Shown one piece after another: positions 1 through 7,069 of a stretch of DNA of 58,204 bases. The notes below the pieces were generated by a model, which had not been told where the DNA came from, searched no databases, and saw only the letters and a list, made by a program, of their open reading frames with translations. Where the stretch lies: NCBI GenBank assembly GCA_024404025.1, contig JAKSQP010000015.1, forward strand, positions 1-58,204, written 5' to 3'. The translations under genes were made by a program, and so were the position numbers. The stretch's first letter is position 1, and every line of letters begins with the position of its first letter. This DNA is from Clostridia bacterium (GTDB lineage: Bacteria; Bacillota; Clostridia; Oscillospirales; Acutalibacteraceae).

Positions 1-53
1 CTCGCTACCTCCACCTTGGCAAGGTGGCGCTCTACCAGATGAGCTACATCCGC
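1..53 (-). tRNA. tRNA-Gly (GCC), partial at window edge
   Basis: On the minus strand the sequence begins with acceptor arm GCGGATG, followed by a D-arm and an anticodon arm CCACC-TTGCCAA-GGTGG with anticodon GCC. The T-arm and the 3' acceptor half lie beyond base 1. It is the last visible gene of a four-tRNA cluster (Val-Asp-Phe-Gly) read right to left, only 3 nt after tRNA-Phe. Confidence 0.93.
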
Positions 54-56
54 AAA

Positions 57-132
57 TGGTGCCTTCGGCCGGAATCGAACCAGCGACACGTGGATTTTCA
101 GTCCACTGCTCTACCAACTGAGCTACAAAGGC
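57..132 (-). tRNA. tRNA-Phe (GAA)
   Basis: Complete cloverleaf on the minus strand: acceptor GCCTTTG pairs with CGAAGGC, the anticodon loop CTGAAAA gives anticodon GAA, and the T-loop is TTCGATT. The 3' CCA is encoded (TGG at 57-59 on the plus strand). It is separated from upstream tRNA-Asp by a hairpin (140-168) that could moderate expression of this and the following tRNA-Gly. Confidence 0.97.
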
Positions 133-139
133 ATAAAAT

Positions 140-168
140 CGGCCTGTAAACATAGAATTTACAGGCCG
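140..168 (-). terminator. Hairpin inside the tRNA cluster, possible weak terminator or processing site
   Basis: A perfect 11-bp inverted repeat CGGCCTGTAAA / TTTACAGGCCG with a 7-nt loop lies between tRNA-Asp and tRNA-Phe. On the minus strand the stem is followed by ATTTTAT, a poor U tract. On the plus strand it is followed by TTTT. It may be a leaky terminator or an RNase processing signal. Function is inferred from shape only. Confidence 0.5.
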
Positions 169-171
169 TTT

Positions 172-248
172 TGGCGACCCGGAACGGGCTCGAACCGTCG
201 ACCTCTAGCGTGACAGGCTAGCGTTCTAACCAACTGAACTACCGGGCC
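172..248 (-). tRNA. tRNA-Asp (GTC)
   Basis: Complete cloverleaf on the minus strand: acceptor GGCCCGG pairs with CCGGGTC (one G-T pair), the anticodon loop CTGTCAC carries GTC, discriminator G, and encoded CCA (TGG at 172-174 on the plus strand). It is the second gene in the cluster, 2 nt after tRNA-Val. Confidence 0.97.
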
Positions 249-250
249 AT

Positions 251-326
251 TGGTGGGAACAACAGGGCTCGAACCTGTGACCCTCTGCTTGTAAGGCAGA
301 TGCTCTCCCAGCTGAGCTATGCTCCC
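251..326 (-). tRNA. tRNA-Val (TAC)
   Basis: Complete cloverleaf on the minus strand: acceptor GGGAGCA pairs with TGTTCCC (one G-T pair), the anticodon loop CTTACAA gives TAC, and CCA is encoded. It is the first gene of the tRNA cluster, about 30 nt downstream of the promoter at 360-388. Confidence 0.97.
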
Positions 327-359
327 AAACCGTTGCCGTTCTCTTAAGCGGCGAGACCT

Positions 360-388
360 ATAATACAATACTTTTCATCAAATGTCAA
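360..388 (-). promoter_or_regulatory. Sigma-A promoter of the tRNA cluster
   Basis: The minus strand carries TTGACA (383-388), 17 nt, then TATTAT (360-365). One mismatch to consensus and optimal spacing fit a strong stable-RNA promoter. Transcription would start near 353, about 25 nt before tRNA-Val. Confidence 0.85.
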
Positions 389-446
389 GTGTTTTTTGAA
401 ACTTTTTTCAAAAAATTTCAAACGCATTCAAAGTCAATTATGAGCC

Positions 447-488
447 AAAAAGCATCAGACCGCTGAGCCGTTGATATTCAACGGTCTG
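447..488 (-). terminator. Terminator of the alpha-galactosidase gene
   Basis: The minus strand shows nested pairing (CAGAC/GTCTG outside, CGTTGA/TCAACG inside, TAT-type loop) followed after a few bases by TTTTT. It sits just past the alpha-galactosidase stop and upstream of the tRNA promoter. Confidence 0.7.
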
Positions 489-499
489 ACTACCGCTTT

Positions 500-2176
500 T
501 CAATTATAGAGAACTTCTCTGATGTTGCTTTCGCCTTTCGCAAGGTCGAATTCAACAGCCTTATTTTCGCCGTTTATTTCAAGCTCGATTCTGATATTCG
601 TACCCTCGGTAAATTCGGCCGAAATAACCTTTGCTTCCGATTTTGCAAATGTCTTTTTCAGCACTTCAACATCATTTGCGGTATATTCCTCTGCGTTATC
701 CGAAACGAACAGAACATCGCCGAAAATATGATTGACGCCTGCAAGAATGAGCTTCTGATCCATCGTGAAATCAAGATTTGAATATCTTAAGAAGAAAACA
801 TCAGGATCGTTGCAGAACGCTCTTCCGCTCAGATGGCGGCGGAAAATGGCATTTGTGATTGAATTCTGCGCCGAGGGGACTTCGCTGTTAACATGAAGCG
901 CATTATAGAACTTGCCCGTATATTTGAGGTCAACATCGCAGCCGATGCGGCAGGCATCAACATATCCGAAAGCGGCTCCGAGAGGAACACCGCAGCCGAG
1001 GATGAATTTATCGCCGCAGCATTCACGAAGAAATTCCATCGCCTCGCACATAATCGTGCCTCTTGATTTGCCGTTTCTGGGATACATACACTGGCTGTAA
1101 AGGAAATCAAGCTTAACCATATCATATCCCCACTCGTTGAGGATAACATCAAAGAAATGCCTGATATAAGCTCTTGCTTCTGGATGATACATATCCATTG
1201 TATATGCGCCGCCCCACGCAACAACGCCGAGAATGGGCAGGCCATATTTGTCACGGAGGATCCAGTCGGGATGCTCTTTATACATTCTTGAAGTTCTCTG
1301 GAGGCTGAACGGAGCGAGCCATATTCCCGCCATATATCCCTTTTCGTGAATCGAATCGGCAACATATTTCATTCCCTTGGGAAACTTTGCCGGATTGGGG
1401 TCAAGCCAGTCTCCGACGAAGGTTTCATAGCCGTCGTCTATCTGAAAAATCGAAACGGAATCCTTCGCAACATCAAGCGCATTAAGGTCACGGATGATGA
1501 TTTTTTCATCGATCTTCTGGAAATAATTATACCATGAGGTGTAACCCGACATGTGCTCAAGGCGGGGCTTTGCGAGCTTCATCGCCTCAAAATATTTATC
1601 AAACACTTCATTATAAGTGCCGGTAAATTTTACAACATCGAAAAGCTCATAGCTTTCACCCTCGTTGAGAATAACGCCCTCAACATCCTTTTCAAGAGTA
1701 ATGAGGGATTTATTCATATCGGCATAAATAACGGTGAAGCCCTGCCTTTCCGAAAGAGAACCGATGAAGAATACCTTTTCACCGTTTCTGATATATGTAT
1801 AGCAATGGCTGAAGAATTCGCCGCTCTTTTTCGGGAATTTAACAAATCTGACATCGCCGGATATGCCCGCAAGCTTCTTGAGCTTTTTTGTTGCGGCAAT
1901 CGGCGTCATATCAACCATTTTATCCTGACGGGTATATTCTCTCGAAGTTGTCCACGCCTGATAACCGTTTCCGAAAAATTTGTCGCCTGATTCAAAAAGG
2001 TGATCATAAATAATATCAACCTTGTCAAGCTCAATTCTCGATTTTGCAATGATTTTTGCCTTTACGGCGTTTTCTGTTTCTTCACATTCAATCGCATAGT
2101 GGGTGTTGCCTGCGGCGGGAATTGAAAATTTTTCGCCGAAATTTGTGTAGGAAACCCTGAATCCGATGTTTTTCAT
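500..2176 (-). CDS. Alpha-galactosidase, GH36 family (melibiase)
   Basis: A 558-residue clan GH-D glycosidase predicted to remove terminal alpha-1,6-galactose from raffinose- or melibiose-type sugars. An N-terminal beta-sandwich (about 1-200) precedes a TIM barrel that contains FQIDDGYE (245-252), GIWLAPF (284-290) and KLDFLY (355-360). Asp357 is the expected nucleophile and an Asp in RIGCDVD (near 414) the acid/base. No signal peptide is present, so it probably acts in the cytoplasm on imported oligosaccharides. I start at 2176 because GGAGGT lies 6-8 nt upstream; an in-frame ATG at 2215 lacks such a site. It is shorter than classical ~720-residue GH36 enzymes, so a related GH36 subgroup with other alpha-galactoside preference is possible. 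No transporter gene lies beside it. Confidence 0.88.
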   Translation of the reverse strand: MKNIGFRVSYTNFGEKFSIPAAGNTHYAIECEETENAVKAKIIAKSRIELDKVDIIYDHLFESGDKFFGNGYQAWTTSREYTRQDKMVDMTPIAATKKLKKLAGISGDVRFVKFPKKSGEFFSHCYTYIRNGEKVFFIGSLSERQGFTVIYADMNKSLITLEKDVEGVILNEGESYELFDVVKFTGTYNEVFDKYFEAMKLAKPRLEHMSGYTSWYNYFQKIDEKIIIRDLNALDVAKDSVSIFQIDDGYETFVGDWLDPNPAKFPKGMKYVADSIHEKGYMAGIWLAPFSLQRTSRMYKEHPDWILRDKYGLPILGVVAWGGAYTMDMYHPEARAYIRHFFDVILNEWGYDMVKLDFLYSQCMYPRNGKSRGTIMCEAMEFLRECCGDKFILGCGVPLGAAFGYVDACRIGCDVDLKYTGKFYNALHVNSEVPSAQNSITNAIFRRHLSGRAFCNDPDVFFLRYSNLDFTMDQKLILAGVNHIFGDVLFVSDNAEEYTANDVEVLKKTFAKSEAKVISAEFTEGTNIRIELEINGENKAVEFDLAKGESNIREVLYN

Positions 2177-2206
2177 TGGATGACCTCCGTGAAAATTTAT
2201 ATGAAC

Positions 2207-2235
2207 ATTATACATAATATATTCCGAAAAATCAA
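2207..2235 (-). promoter_or_regulatory. Promoter of the alpha-galactosidase gene
   Basis: The minus strand has TTGATT (2230-2235), 17 nt, TATAAT (2207-2212), about 30 nt upstream of the chosen start. It begins immediately after the terminator of the upstream zinc-ribbon gene, so the alpha-galactosidase is probably monocistronic. No clear operator palindrome was seen. Confidence 0.75.
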
Positions 2236-2240
2236 TATAT

Positions 2241-2273
2241 AAAAAGGGAACTGCTCATTTTGAACAGTTCCCC
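2241..2273 (-). terminator. Terminator of the zinc-ribbon protein gene
   Basis: Stem GGGAACTG / CAGTTCCC (2246-2253 with 2265-2272) followed on the minus strand by TTTTTATAT. It lies 9 nt past the stop codon of the upstream gene. Confidence 0.85.
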
Positions 2274-2281
2274 GTGAATCA

Positions 2282-2947
2282 TTATTTCTTGTTGATTCTT
2301 CCTATATAGCTGAATGCTTCAAACACCGCAATAACGGAAACGAATGCGCAGGAAATGATGAGCGACCATCTGAGGTCAACAAATCCATGGTGGAAATTAT
2401 CAAGCGTTGCTTCAAGAGCGACAAGATAAATGACCGCTTCAGCGCTGAGAAGCGAAAAAATATGCAATCCTTTGACAGTCTTGGAGCTGATAAGCGCAAC
2501 CGCAGCTGCAAAGAGCGCCGCCGCAAGCACAAACATCGGCAGGAACGCCTGATAAAGCCATGTTGCGATTCCGATTTTCTGAATAATGAAGAAAACATAT
2601 CCCACAATCGCCATAAAGCAGATTATCGCCGTTACGGGTGCGGGAGTGATTTTGAGAGCCGGAAGCACCGTGCATACCCAGATAACAAGCATTGCACCTA
2701 CAACATAGCCTGCCCATGTTGTTCTTGTGAATGAAAGGTCAATTGCAACGCTTAATGTTGCGGGAAAAACAAGAAGAGCTGTGAAAATAGCCGCAAAGCT
2801 CTTTGATTTTTTGCTCGGCTCGTTAAAAAACTTTTTCTTTTCGGCAGGTGCCGCAGCTTCTGCCGGCGCCGAAGTGACTGATGCGTGGCATCCGGGGCAA
2901 GCCGTAACGCCATCCGGAATCTCCGTTCCGCAATGTGAACAATACAT
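2282..2947 (-). CDS. Zinc-ribbon membrane protein of unknown function
   Basis: A 221-residue protein. The N terminus is a zinc ribbon with Cys3, Cys6, Cys17 and Cys20 (CSHCG...CPGCH), followed by an Ala/Pro-rich linker and then about five or six hydrophobic segments from residue ~50 to the C terminus. Such zinc-ribbon plus membrane proteins are common and poorly characterised in Clostridia, and no catalytic motif is visible. The ATG at 2947 has a modest AGGG site 6 nt away; a stronger AAAGGAG lies about 40 nt upstream without a canonical in-frame start. It is bounded by its own promoter (3018-3045) and terminator, so likely monocistronic. Confidence 0.75.
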   Translation of the reverse strand: MYCSHCGTEIPDGVTACPGCHASVTSAPAEAAAPAEKKKFFNEPSKKSKSFAAIFTALLVFPATLSVAIDLSFTRTTWAGYVVGAMLVIWVCTVLPALKITPAPVTAIICFMAIVGYVFFIIQKIGIATWLYQAFLPMFVLAAALFAAAVALISSKTVKGLHIFSLLSAEAVIYLVALEATLDNFHHGFVDLRWSLIISCAFVSVIAVFEAFSYIGRINKK

Positions 2948-3017
2948 AACTATCCCTGTATATCCGATTATGTACGAATATACTCCTTTCGTTTATATTT
3001 TGGTTTGTATTAACTAT

Positions 3018-3045
3018 ATTATAATAAATTTCCCGATAAAATCAA
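3018..3045 (-). promoter_or_regulatory. Promoter of the zinc-ribbon protein gene
   Basis: The minus strand has TTGATT (3040-3045), 16 nt, TATAAT (3018-3023). It lies back to back with the plus-strand promoter at 3060-3088, giving a divergent promoter region of under 75 bp. Confidence 0.65.
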
Positions 3046-3059
3046 TAGTATTTTATAAT

Positions 3060-3088
3060 TTGACAAATTATTAATAGTATTGTAATAT
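3060..3088 (+). promoter_or_regulatory. Candidate promoter of the DUF1015 operon
   Basis: TTGACA (3060-3065), 17 nt, TAATAT (3083-3088). The -35 is consensus and the -10 is weaker; a TATAAT-like stretch a few bases downstream would give too long a spacer. It is placed about 35 nt before the DUF1015 start. Confidence 0.55.
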
Positions 3089-3122
3089 ATAATGGTTAGA
3101 TAAAAAAGAAAGGATAATATAT

Positions 3123-4367
3123 ATGGCGATATTCAAACCGTTCCGAGCAGTCAGACCGCTCGAAAAATATGCTTCGGAGGTTGCGGCTCTGCCCTATGAT
3201 GTTATGAACAGCAAAGAGGCTGCGGAAATGGTGAAAGGAAAGCCGCATTCTTTTCTTCACGTTGACAAAGCGGAAATAGACCTGCCCGAGGGAACGGATC
3301 TGTATTCCGAAGCCGTTTATCTCAAGGCAAAGGATAATCTTGAAAAGCTTGAAAAAGACGGAGTCTGCAAGCAGGACGAAGAATGCAGATTCTATATCTA
3401 CCGTCAGATTATGAACGGCAGAGCGCAGACCGGACTTGTCGGCTGCGTTTCCATTGATGACTATATAAATAATGTTATCAAAAAGCATGAGCTTACAAGA
3501 GCAGACAAGGAAGCTGACAGAATCAACCATGTTGATTACTGCGATGCCAACACCGGACCTATTTTTCTCGCTTACCGCCCGAACGGCGGCATTGCAAAGC
3601 TCATTTCGGACTGGCAGAAAAACAACTCTCCCGTTTATGATTTTGTTACCGATGACGGAATCGGAAACACGGTATGGGTCATAGATGACGAAAATATCAT
3701 CAAAGAAATTTCATCGCTTTTCGGCGGCGTTGATTATCTTTACATTGCAGACGGTCACCACAGAGCCGCTTCCGCAGTCAAGGTAGGTCTCAAACGCCGT
3801 GAAGCCAACCCGGGCTTCAGCGGAAACGAAGAATTCAATTTTTTCCTTGCCGTTCTTTTTTCATGCGATGAACTTGAAATTATGGATTACAACAGAGTGA
3901 TCAAAGATCTCAACGGATACACCGAAGAAGAATTCAAAGAAAAGATTTCCGAAAAATTTACGGTTGAGCTTTGCGGAGATAACGCATACAGGCCCGAAAA
4001 GCTTCACACCTTCGGAATGCTTCTCGGCGGAAAATGGTATAAGCTTTCCGCAAATGAGAATTCATTTAATTCAGCCGACCCCGTTGAAGCACTTGATGTT
4101 TCGATCCTTCAGAATAATCTTATCTCCCCCGTTCTCGGCATTGATGACCCGAGAACAGACAAGAGAATTGATTTTGTAGGCGGCATCAGAGGCCTTGATG
4201 AGCTTGAACGCCGCGCATCAACCGATATGTGCCTCGCATTTTCAATGTATCCCACATCGCCTGAGGAGCTTATGGCAATTGCCGATGCAGGCAAAATAAT
4301 GCCCCCGAAATCCACATGGTTTGAGCCTAAACTTTTAAGCGGATTATTCATCCATAAACTTTCATAA
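3123..4367 (+). CDS. DUF1015 family protein
   Basis: A 414-residue soluble protein matching the DUF1015 family from its opening (FKPFRAVRP, then LPYDVM) and the conserved ADGHHR motif near residue 216. The histidine-rich loop resembles the ParB/sulfiredoxin-like fold to which some ADP-dependent serine kinases belong, so a small-molecule kinase role has been suggested for relatives; that is not demonstrated here. In many Clostridia this family sits beside serA, but no serine gene is nearby. AAAGGA precedes the ATG. It is the first gene of a tight run with the anchored protein at 4383 and pth at 4987 (gaps of about 15 nt). Confidence 0.85.
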   Translation: MAIFKPFRAVRPLEKYASEVAALPYDVMNSKEAAEMVKGKPHSFLHVDKAEIDLPEGTDLYSEAVYLKAKDNLEKLEKDGVCKQDEECRFYIYRQIMNGRAQTGLVGCVSIDDYINNVIKKHELTRADKEADRINHVDYCDANTGPIFLAYRPNGGIAKLISDWQKNNSPVYDFVTDDGIGNTVWVIDDENIIKEISSLFGGVDYLYIADGHHRAASAVKVGLKRREANPGFSGNEEFNFFLAVLFSCDELEIMDYNRVIKDLNGYTEEEFKEKISEKFTVELCGDNAYRPEKLHTFGMLLGGKWYKLSANENSFNSADPVEALDVSILQNNLISPVLGIDDPRTDKRIDFVGGIRGLDELERRASTDMCLAFSMYPTSPEELMAIADAGKIMPPKSTWFEPKLLSGLFIHKLS

Positions 4368-4382
4368 ATCAGGAGACCGGTT

Positions 4383-4970
4383 ATGAGAAAAAATAAGAAA
4401 AAGAAAATAATCATTATCGTTTCGGCAGCAATCGCCGCAGCTGCAATAGCGGCAGTTCTGATTCTGACTCTCGGCAAAAATTCCGCAAAGGGCGAAAAAA
4501 TCAGCGTTGAAGTTGCAAGAAACGATTTTACGATTTCAGAAAGTATTATCACAACTCTCTCTTCCGATGCCGAAAGATACCGTTCAACTCTCACAAAGGC
4601 ATACGGAATCAGCGCAGACAAAGCCTCTTCTTTCTTTGAAGCTCCCGAAAACTGGCTTGCTTTCGATATCACAATGGATATTGTCAACACAGGCAATACC
4701 GAAATCAGCGTTGTGGGATTCGATGTTTCCGATAACGGCAAAAACGATATGTATGTCAACAAAGGCGTCGGAGGCGAGCTTTCCCTTGCTCCGGGCGCAT
4801 CTTATCCGATAAGCGCAAGCATTCTCTGCGAAAACGGCGATCTTTCGCTCGAAGAAGCAAAGGCATTTGCAGACAAGCTTTCGATCAACCTCATTTACAG
4901 CAAAAAGCCCGTTGAAAATGACGACGGCACGCAGAGCGTTGAAAAACAGTATTCGGCTAAAGTTCAGTAA
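4383..4970 (+). CDS. Membrane-anchored extracellular protein of unknown function
   Basis: A 195-residue protein. A short Lys-rich N terminus (KNKKKK) leads into one transmembrane segment (about 9-30, Ile/Ala-rich), and the remaining ~165 residues face outside. The exterior part reads like an immunoglobulin-fold DUF4352-type domain: alternating beta-strand patterns and a WLAFDITMDIVNTGNT stretch typical of a conserved strand. I do not recognise a specific family. AGGAG sits 6-7 nt before the ATG, 15 nt after DUF1015, so it is co-transcribed with DUF1015 and pth. Confidence 0.75.
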   Translation: MRKNKKKKIIIIVSAAIAAAAIAAVLILTLGKNSAKGEKISVEVARNDFTISESIITTLSSDAERYRSTLTKAYGISADKASSFFEAPENWLAFDITMDIVNTGNTEISVVGFDVSDNGKNDMYVNKGVGGELSLAPGASYPISASILCENGDLSLEEAKAFADKLSINLIYSKKPVENDDGTQSVEKQYSAKVQ

Positions 4971-4986
4971 AGGAAGCAAAAATTCT

Positions 4987-5592
4987 ATGAGTTTCTTCTC
5001 TCGTTCAAAAGCTCCGGCAGGTCCTCCCGAATTCATCATCGCCTGCCTCGGAAATCCCGGCAGACAATATGAAACCACAAGGCACAATGCGGGTTTTCTG
5101 TTTGCCGAGCTGCTTGCAGACAAGCATAATATTAAAATAAACAATATTCAGTTTAAATCCGTAACGGGAAAGGTTGAGCTTTCCGGCCGTAAATGCCTTG
5201 TTTTGAAGCCGCAGACATTTATGAACAACAGCGGAGAGGCTGTACGTGCGGCGGCGGCATTCTATAAAATCCCGCCCGAAAAGATCATTGTTGTTTTTGA
5301 TGATATTTCCCTGCCCTGCGGAAAACTCCGCATAAGGCGCAAGGGAAGCGACGGCGGTCACAACGGGATCAAGAGCATTATTTATCACCTGAATTCCGAT
5401 CAGTTTCCGAGGGTGAAGCTCGGCGTGGGTCAGAAGCCTCACCCTGAAATGGACCTTGCCGACTGGGTTCTCTCGAATTTTTCAAAAGACGACCTTGTTG
5501 AGCTGCGCAAGGCGGCTGAAGAAGCCTGCGATGCAGTTGAAATGATGATTTCGGGAGAAATCGACAAGGCCATGAGCGCTCATAACAGCTGA
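4987..5592 (+). CDS. pth: Peptidyl-tRNA hydrolase
   Basis: A 201-residue Pth that frees tRNA from peptidyl-tRNAs dropped by ribosomes, in the cytoplasm. The motifs are in the usual order: CLGNPG (20-25), TRHNAGF with catalytic His33, KPQTFMNNSG, VFDDISLPCG with the conserved Asp, and GSDGGHNG. The start at 4987 follows AAAGGAAG and gives about 12 extra residues (MSFFSRSKAPAG) before the core; a longer in-frame extension to 4867 would overlap the upstream gene and is rejected. It ends exactly one base before the convergent small gene at 5593-5781, leaving no room for a terminator. Confidence 0.97.
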   Translation: MSFFSRSKAPAGPPEFIIACLGNPGRQYETTRHNAGFLFAELLADKHNIKINNIQFKSVTGKVELSGRKCLVLKPQTFMNNSGEAVRAAAAFYKIPPEKIIVVFDDISLPCGKLRIRRKGSDGGHNGIKSIIYHLNSDQFPRVKLGVGQKPHPEMDLADWVLSNFSKDDLVELRKAAEEACDAVEMMISGEIDKAMSAHNS

Positions 5593-5781
5593 TCACATCA
5601 TCGAAGCAATTCCGTCAAGCATATTTTCCATCTTTTTGGCGCACTTTGATGCCGTTTTTTTGCACGCCTTCATTCCGCTTTTTGTCATAAGCATTGAGCC
5701 GGCAGCAGTTGCGGCAAAGCCGACTGCAAGCCCGATTCCCATTCCGGCAGCGAGCGAAGAAGTTTTTGCAGAAGTAAACAT
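5593..5781 (-). CDS. Small membrane-associated protein (62 aa)
   Basis: A 62-residue protein with one Gly/Ala-rich hydrophobic segment (about 8-33) followed by a Lys-rich amphipathic tail (KKTASKCAKKMENMLDG). The start is strongly supported by GGAGGTGATTAA directly before the ATG, close to a perfect anti-Shine-Dalgarno match. Small proteins of this shape are frequent in Clostridia (YtxH-like in outline), with no known function. It converges with pth with zero spacing, so the 3' ends of the two transcripts should overlap. Confidence 0.75.
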   Translation of the reverse strand: MFTSAKTSSLAAGMGIGLAVGFAATAAGSMLMTKSGMKACKKTASKCAKKMENMLDGIASMM

Positions 5782-5859
5782 TTAATCACCTCCATTAGTT
5801 TTCTCATAATTATTTTGTCCGTTTAATTATAAAAAATCCATCCGCAAGGAAGTAACAAA

Positions 5860-6372
5860 ATGTCTGTTCTGAATATAGTTCTTGTTGAGCCTCAGATCCC
5901 GCAGAACACGGGAAACATCGCCCGTACCTGCGCCGCAACAGGCTCAAGGCTTCACATAATAGAGCCGATGGGCTTTAAAATCGACGATGCGAAGCTCAAG
6001 CGTGCCGGGCTTGATTACTGGCATCTGCTTGATATTACTTATTATAAAAATATTGACGATTTCTTTGAAAAAAACAAAGGCGGAGAATACTATTATTTTT
6101 CCACCAAGGCTCTGAATATCTATTCTGATGTTGAATATCCGGACAACTGCTATCTTTTCTTCGGGAAAGAAACCGCAGGTCTTCCCGAAGAGCTGCTTCA
6201 TGATAATCCGGAGCGCTGCGTGCGTCTGCCGATGCTCAATGACAGCTCGGCAAGAAGCCTGAACCTTTCAAATACCGTTGCAATAGGCGTTTATGAGGTC
6301 CTTCGCCAATGGAATTTCCCCGACCTGCTTCTGAAGGGCAAGCTGACGAAATTCGATTGGAACGAAGCATAA
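5860..6372 (+). CDS. trmL: tRNA (cytidine(34)-2'-O)-methyltransferase
   Basis: A 170-residue SPOUT methyltransferase that 2'-O-methylates the wobble base of tRNA-Leu isoacceptors using SAM. The family hallmarks are present: NIVLVEPQIPQNTGNIART at the N terminus, the GLDYW motif, LFFGKETAGLPEEL (knot loop) and SARSLNLSNTVAI at the C terminus. The length matches the minimal TrmL form (no RNA-binding extension). AAGGAAG precedes the ATG by about 8 nt. It stands alone between the convergent pair upstream and a separate promoter downstream. Confidence 0.95.
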   Translation: MSVLNIVLVEPQIPQNTGNIARTCAATGSRLHIIEPMGFKIDDAKLKRAGLDYWHLLDITYYKNIDDFFEKNKGGEYYYFSTKALNIYSDVEYPDNCYLFFGKETAGLPEELLHDNPERCVRLPMLNDSSARSLNLSNTVAIGVYEVLRQWNFPDLLLKGKLTKFDWNEA

Positions 6373-6401
6373 CACATTGCTGCCGTAATGCAACAAAACA
6401 G

Positions 6402-6430
6402 TTGAAAACCTTTTGCTTTTATGTTAGAAT
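6402..6430 (+). promoter_or_regulatory. Promoter of the lipoprotein gene
   Basis: TTGAAA (6402-6407), 17 nt, TAGAAT (6425-6430), one mismatch per hexamer, about 30 nt before the lipoprotein ATG. Confidence 0.75.
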
Positions 6431-6460
6431 ATAATAAATTACGATACGGAGGACAATCAA

Positions 6461-6982
6461 ATGAAAAGATCTGTTGTTGCCGCAATTATGACTTTTGTGC
6501 TCATAGCCGCTATGTTCGCTGGATGTTCAAGGCTTCCCGATGAACCTCCTGTTGAATCAATTGAAAAAGAAACCTATATCAATCCGGTCGGCGCAACCGT
6601 TACCGCTCAAGATATAAACAATAAAGATGAACTTATTGTCAAATATGTCAAAACAGTTGACGATATAGAGCTTGATATGAAAAGCTATTATGTTTTCGGC
6701 AAAAACGCCGCCGAAATGACTTTTAAGGAATTCAGCTATGACGGTGTTCAGGTTACCGTTTCCGGCTTTGTTGATGTTAAGATGATTGCGATCGGCAAGC
6801 GCTCCGATGATATGAAAATCGGATATACAGCTTTCGATGCAGACGGAAAAGAAATATACAGAAGCTATGTTCTTATAAGGCTCAAGGGCGTCAAAAAAGG
6901 CGAAACCGTTGAAAATCGCCGTTTCCATTTCCCGACCGAAGCTGTTAAGGTCGTTTTCTATGATTATACCGGAAACGCATAA
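6461..6982 (+). CDS. Predicted lipoprotein of unknown function
   Basis: A 173-residue protein with a type II signal peptide: KR, a hydrophobic core, and lipobox AMFAGC with Cys22 as the lipidation site. The mature part should sit on the outer face of the membrane. It has mixed beta character (VQVTVSGFVDVKMIAIG, KIGYTAFDADG) suggesting a small beta-sandwich, but no family is recognised. GGAGG is 8 nt before the ATG. Own promoter and terminator indicate a single-gene unit. Confidence 0.8.
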   Translation: MKRSVVAAIMTFVLIAAMFAGCSRLPDEPPVESIEKETYINPVGATVTAQDINNKDELIVKYVKTVDDIELDMKSYYVFGKNAAEMTFKEFSYDGVQVTVSGFVDVKMIAIGKRSDDMKIGYTAFDADGKEIYRSYVLIRLKGVKKGETVENRRFHFPTEAVKVVFYDYTGNA

Positions 6983-7018
6983 TATCGCTTTGCGCTTCAA
7001 AGCTTTATAATCGACCTT

Positions 7019-7045
7019 GAGGATCACTTTCCGTGGTCCTCTTTT
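7019..7045 (+). terminator. Terminator of the lipoprotein gene
   Basis: Nine-pair stem GAGGATCAC / GTGGTCCTC (one U-G pair, 5-nt loop) followed by TTTT. It ends about 25 nt before rarA, whose ribosome binding site lies just beyond, so some read-through into rarA is possible. Confidence 0.8.
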
Positions 7046-7069
7046 AGAATTCGGAAAGGAGGAAGACAA

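Noticed and set aside
159..368. 69-residue open frame over the tRNA cluster
   Set aside because: The frame is made of tRNA gene sequence (T-loop and D-arm repeats) and is a common false call.
829..1365. 178-residue open frame inside the alpha-galactosidase
   Set aside because: Same-strand frame shift within a well-supported GH36 gene with no motif of its own.
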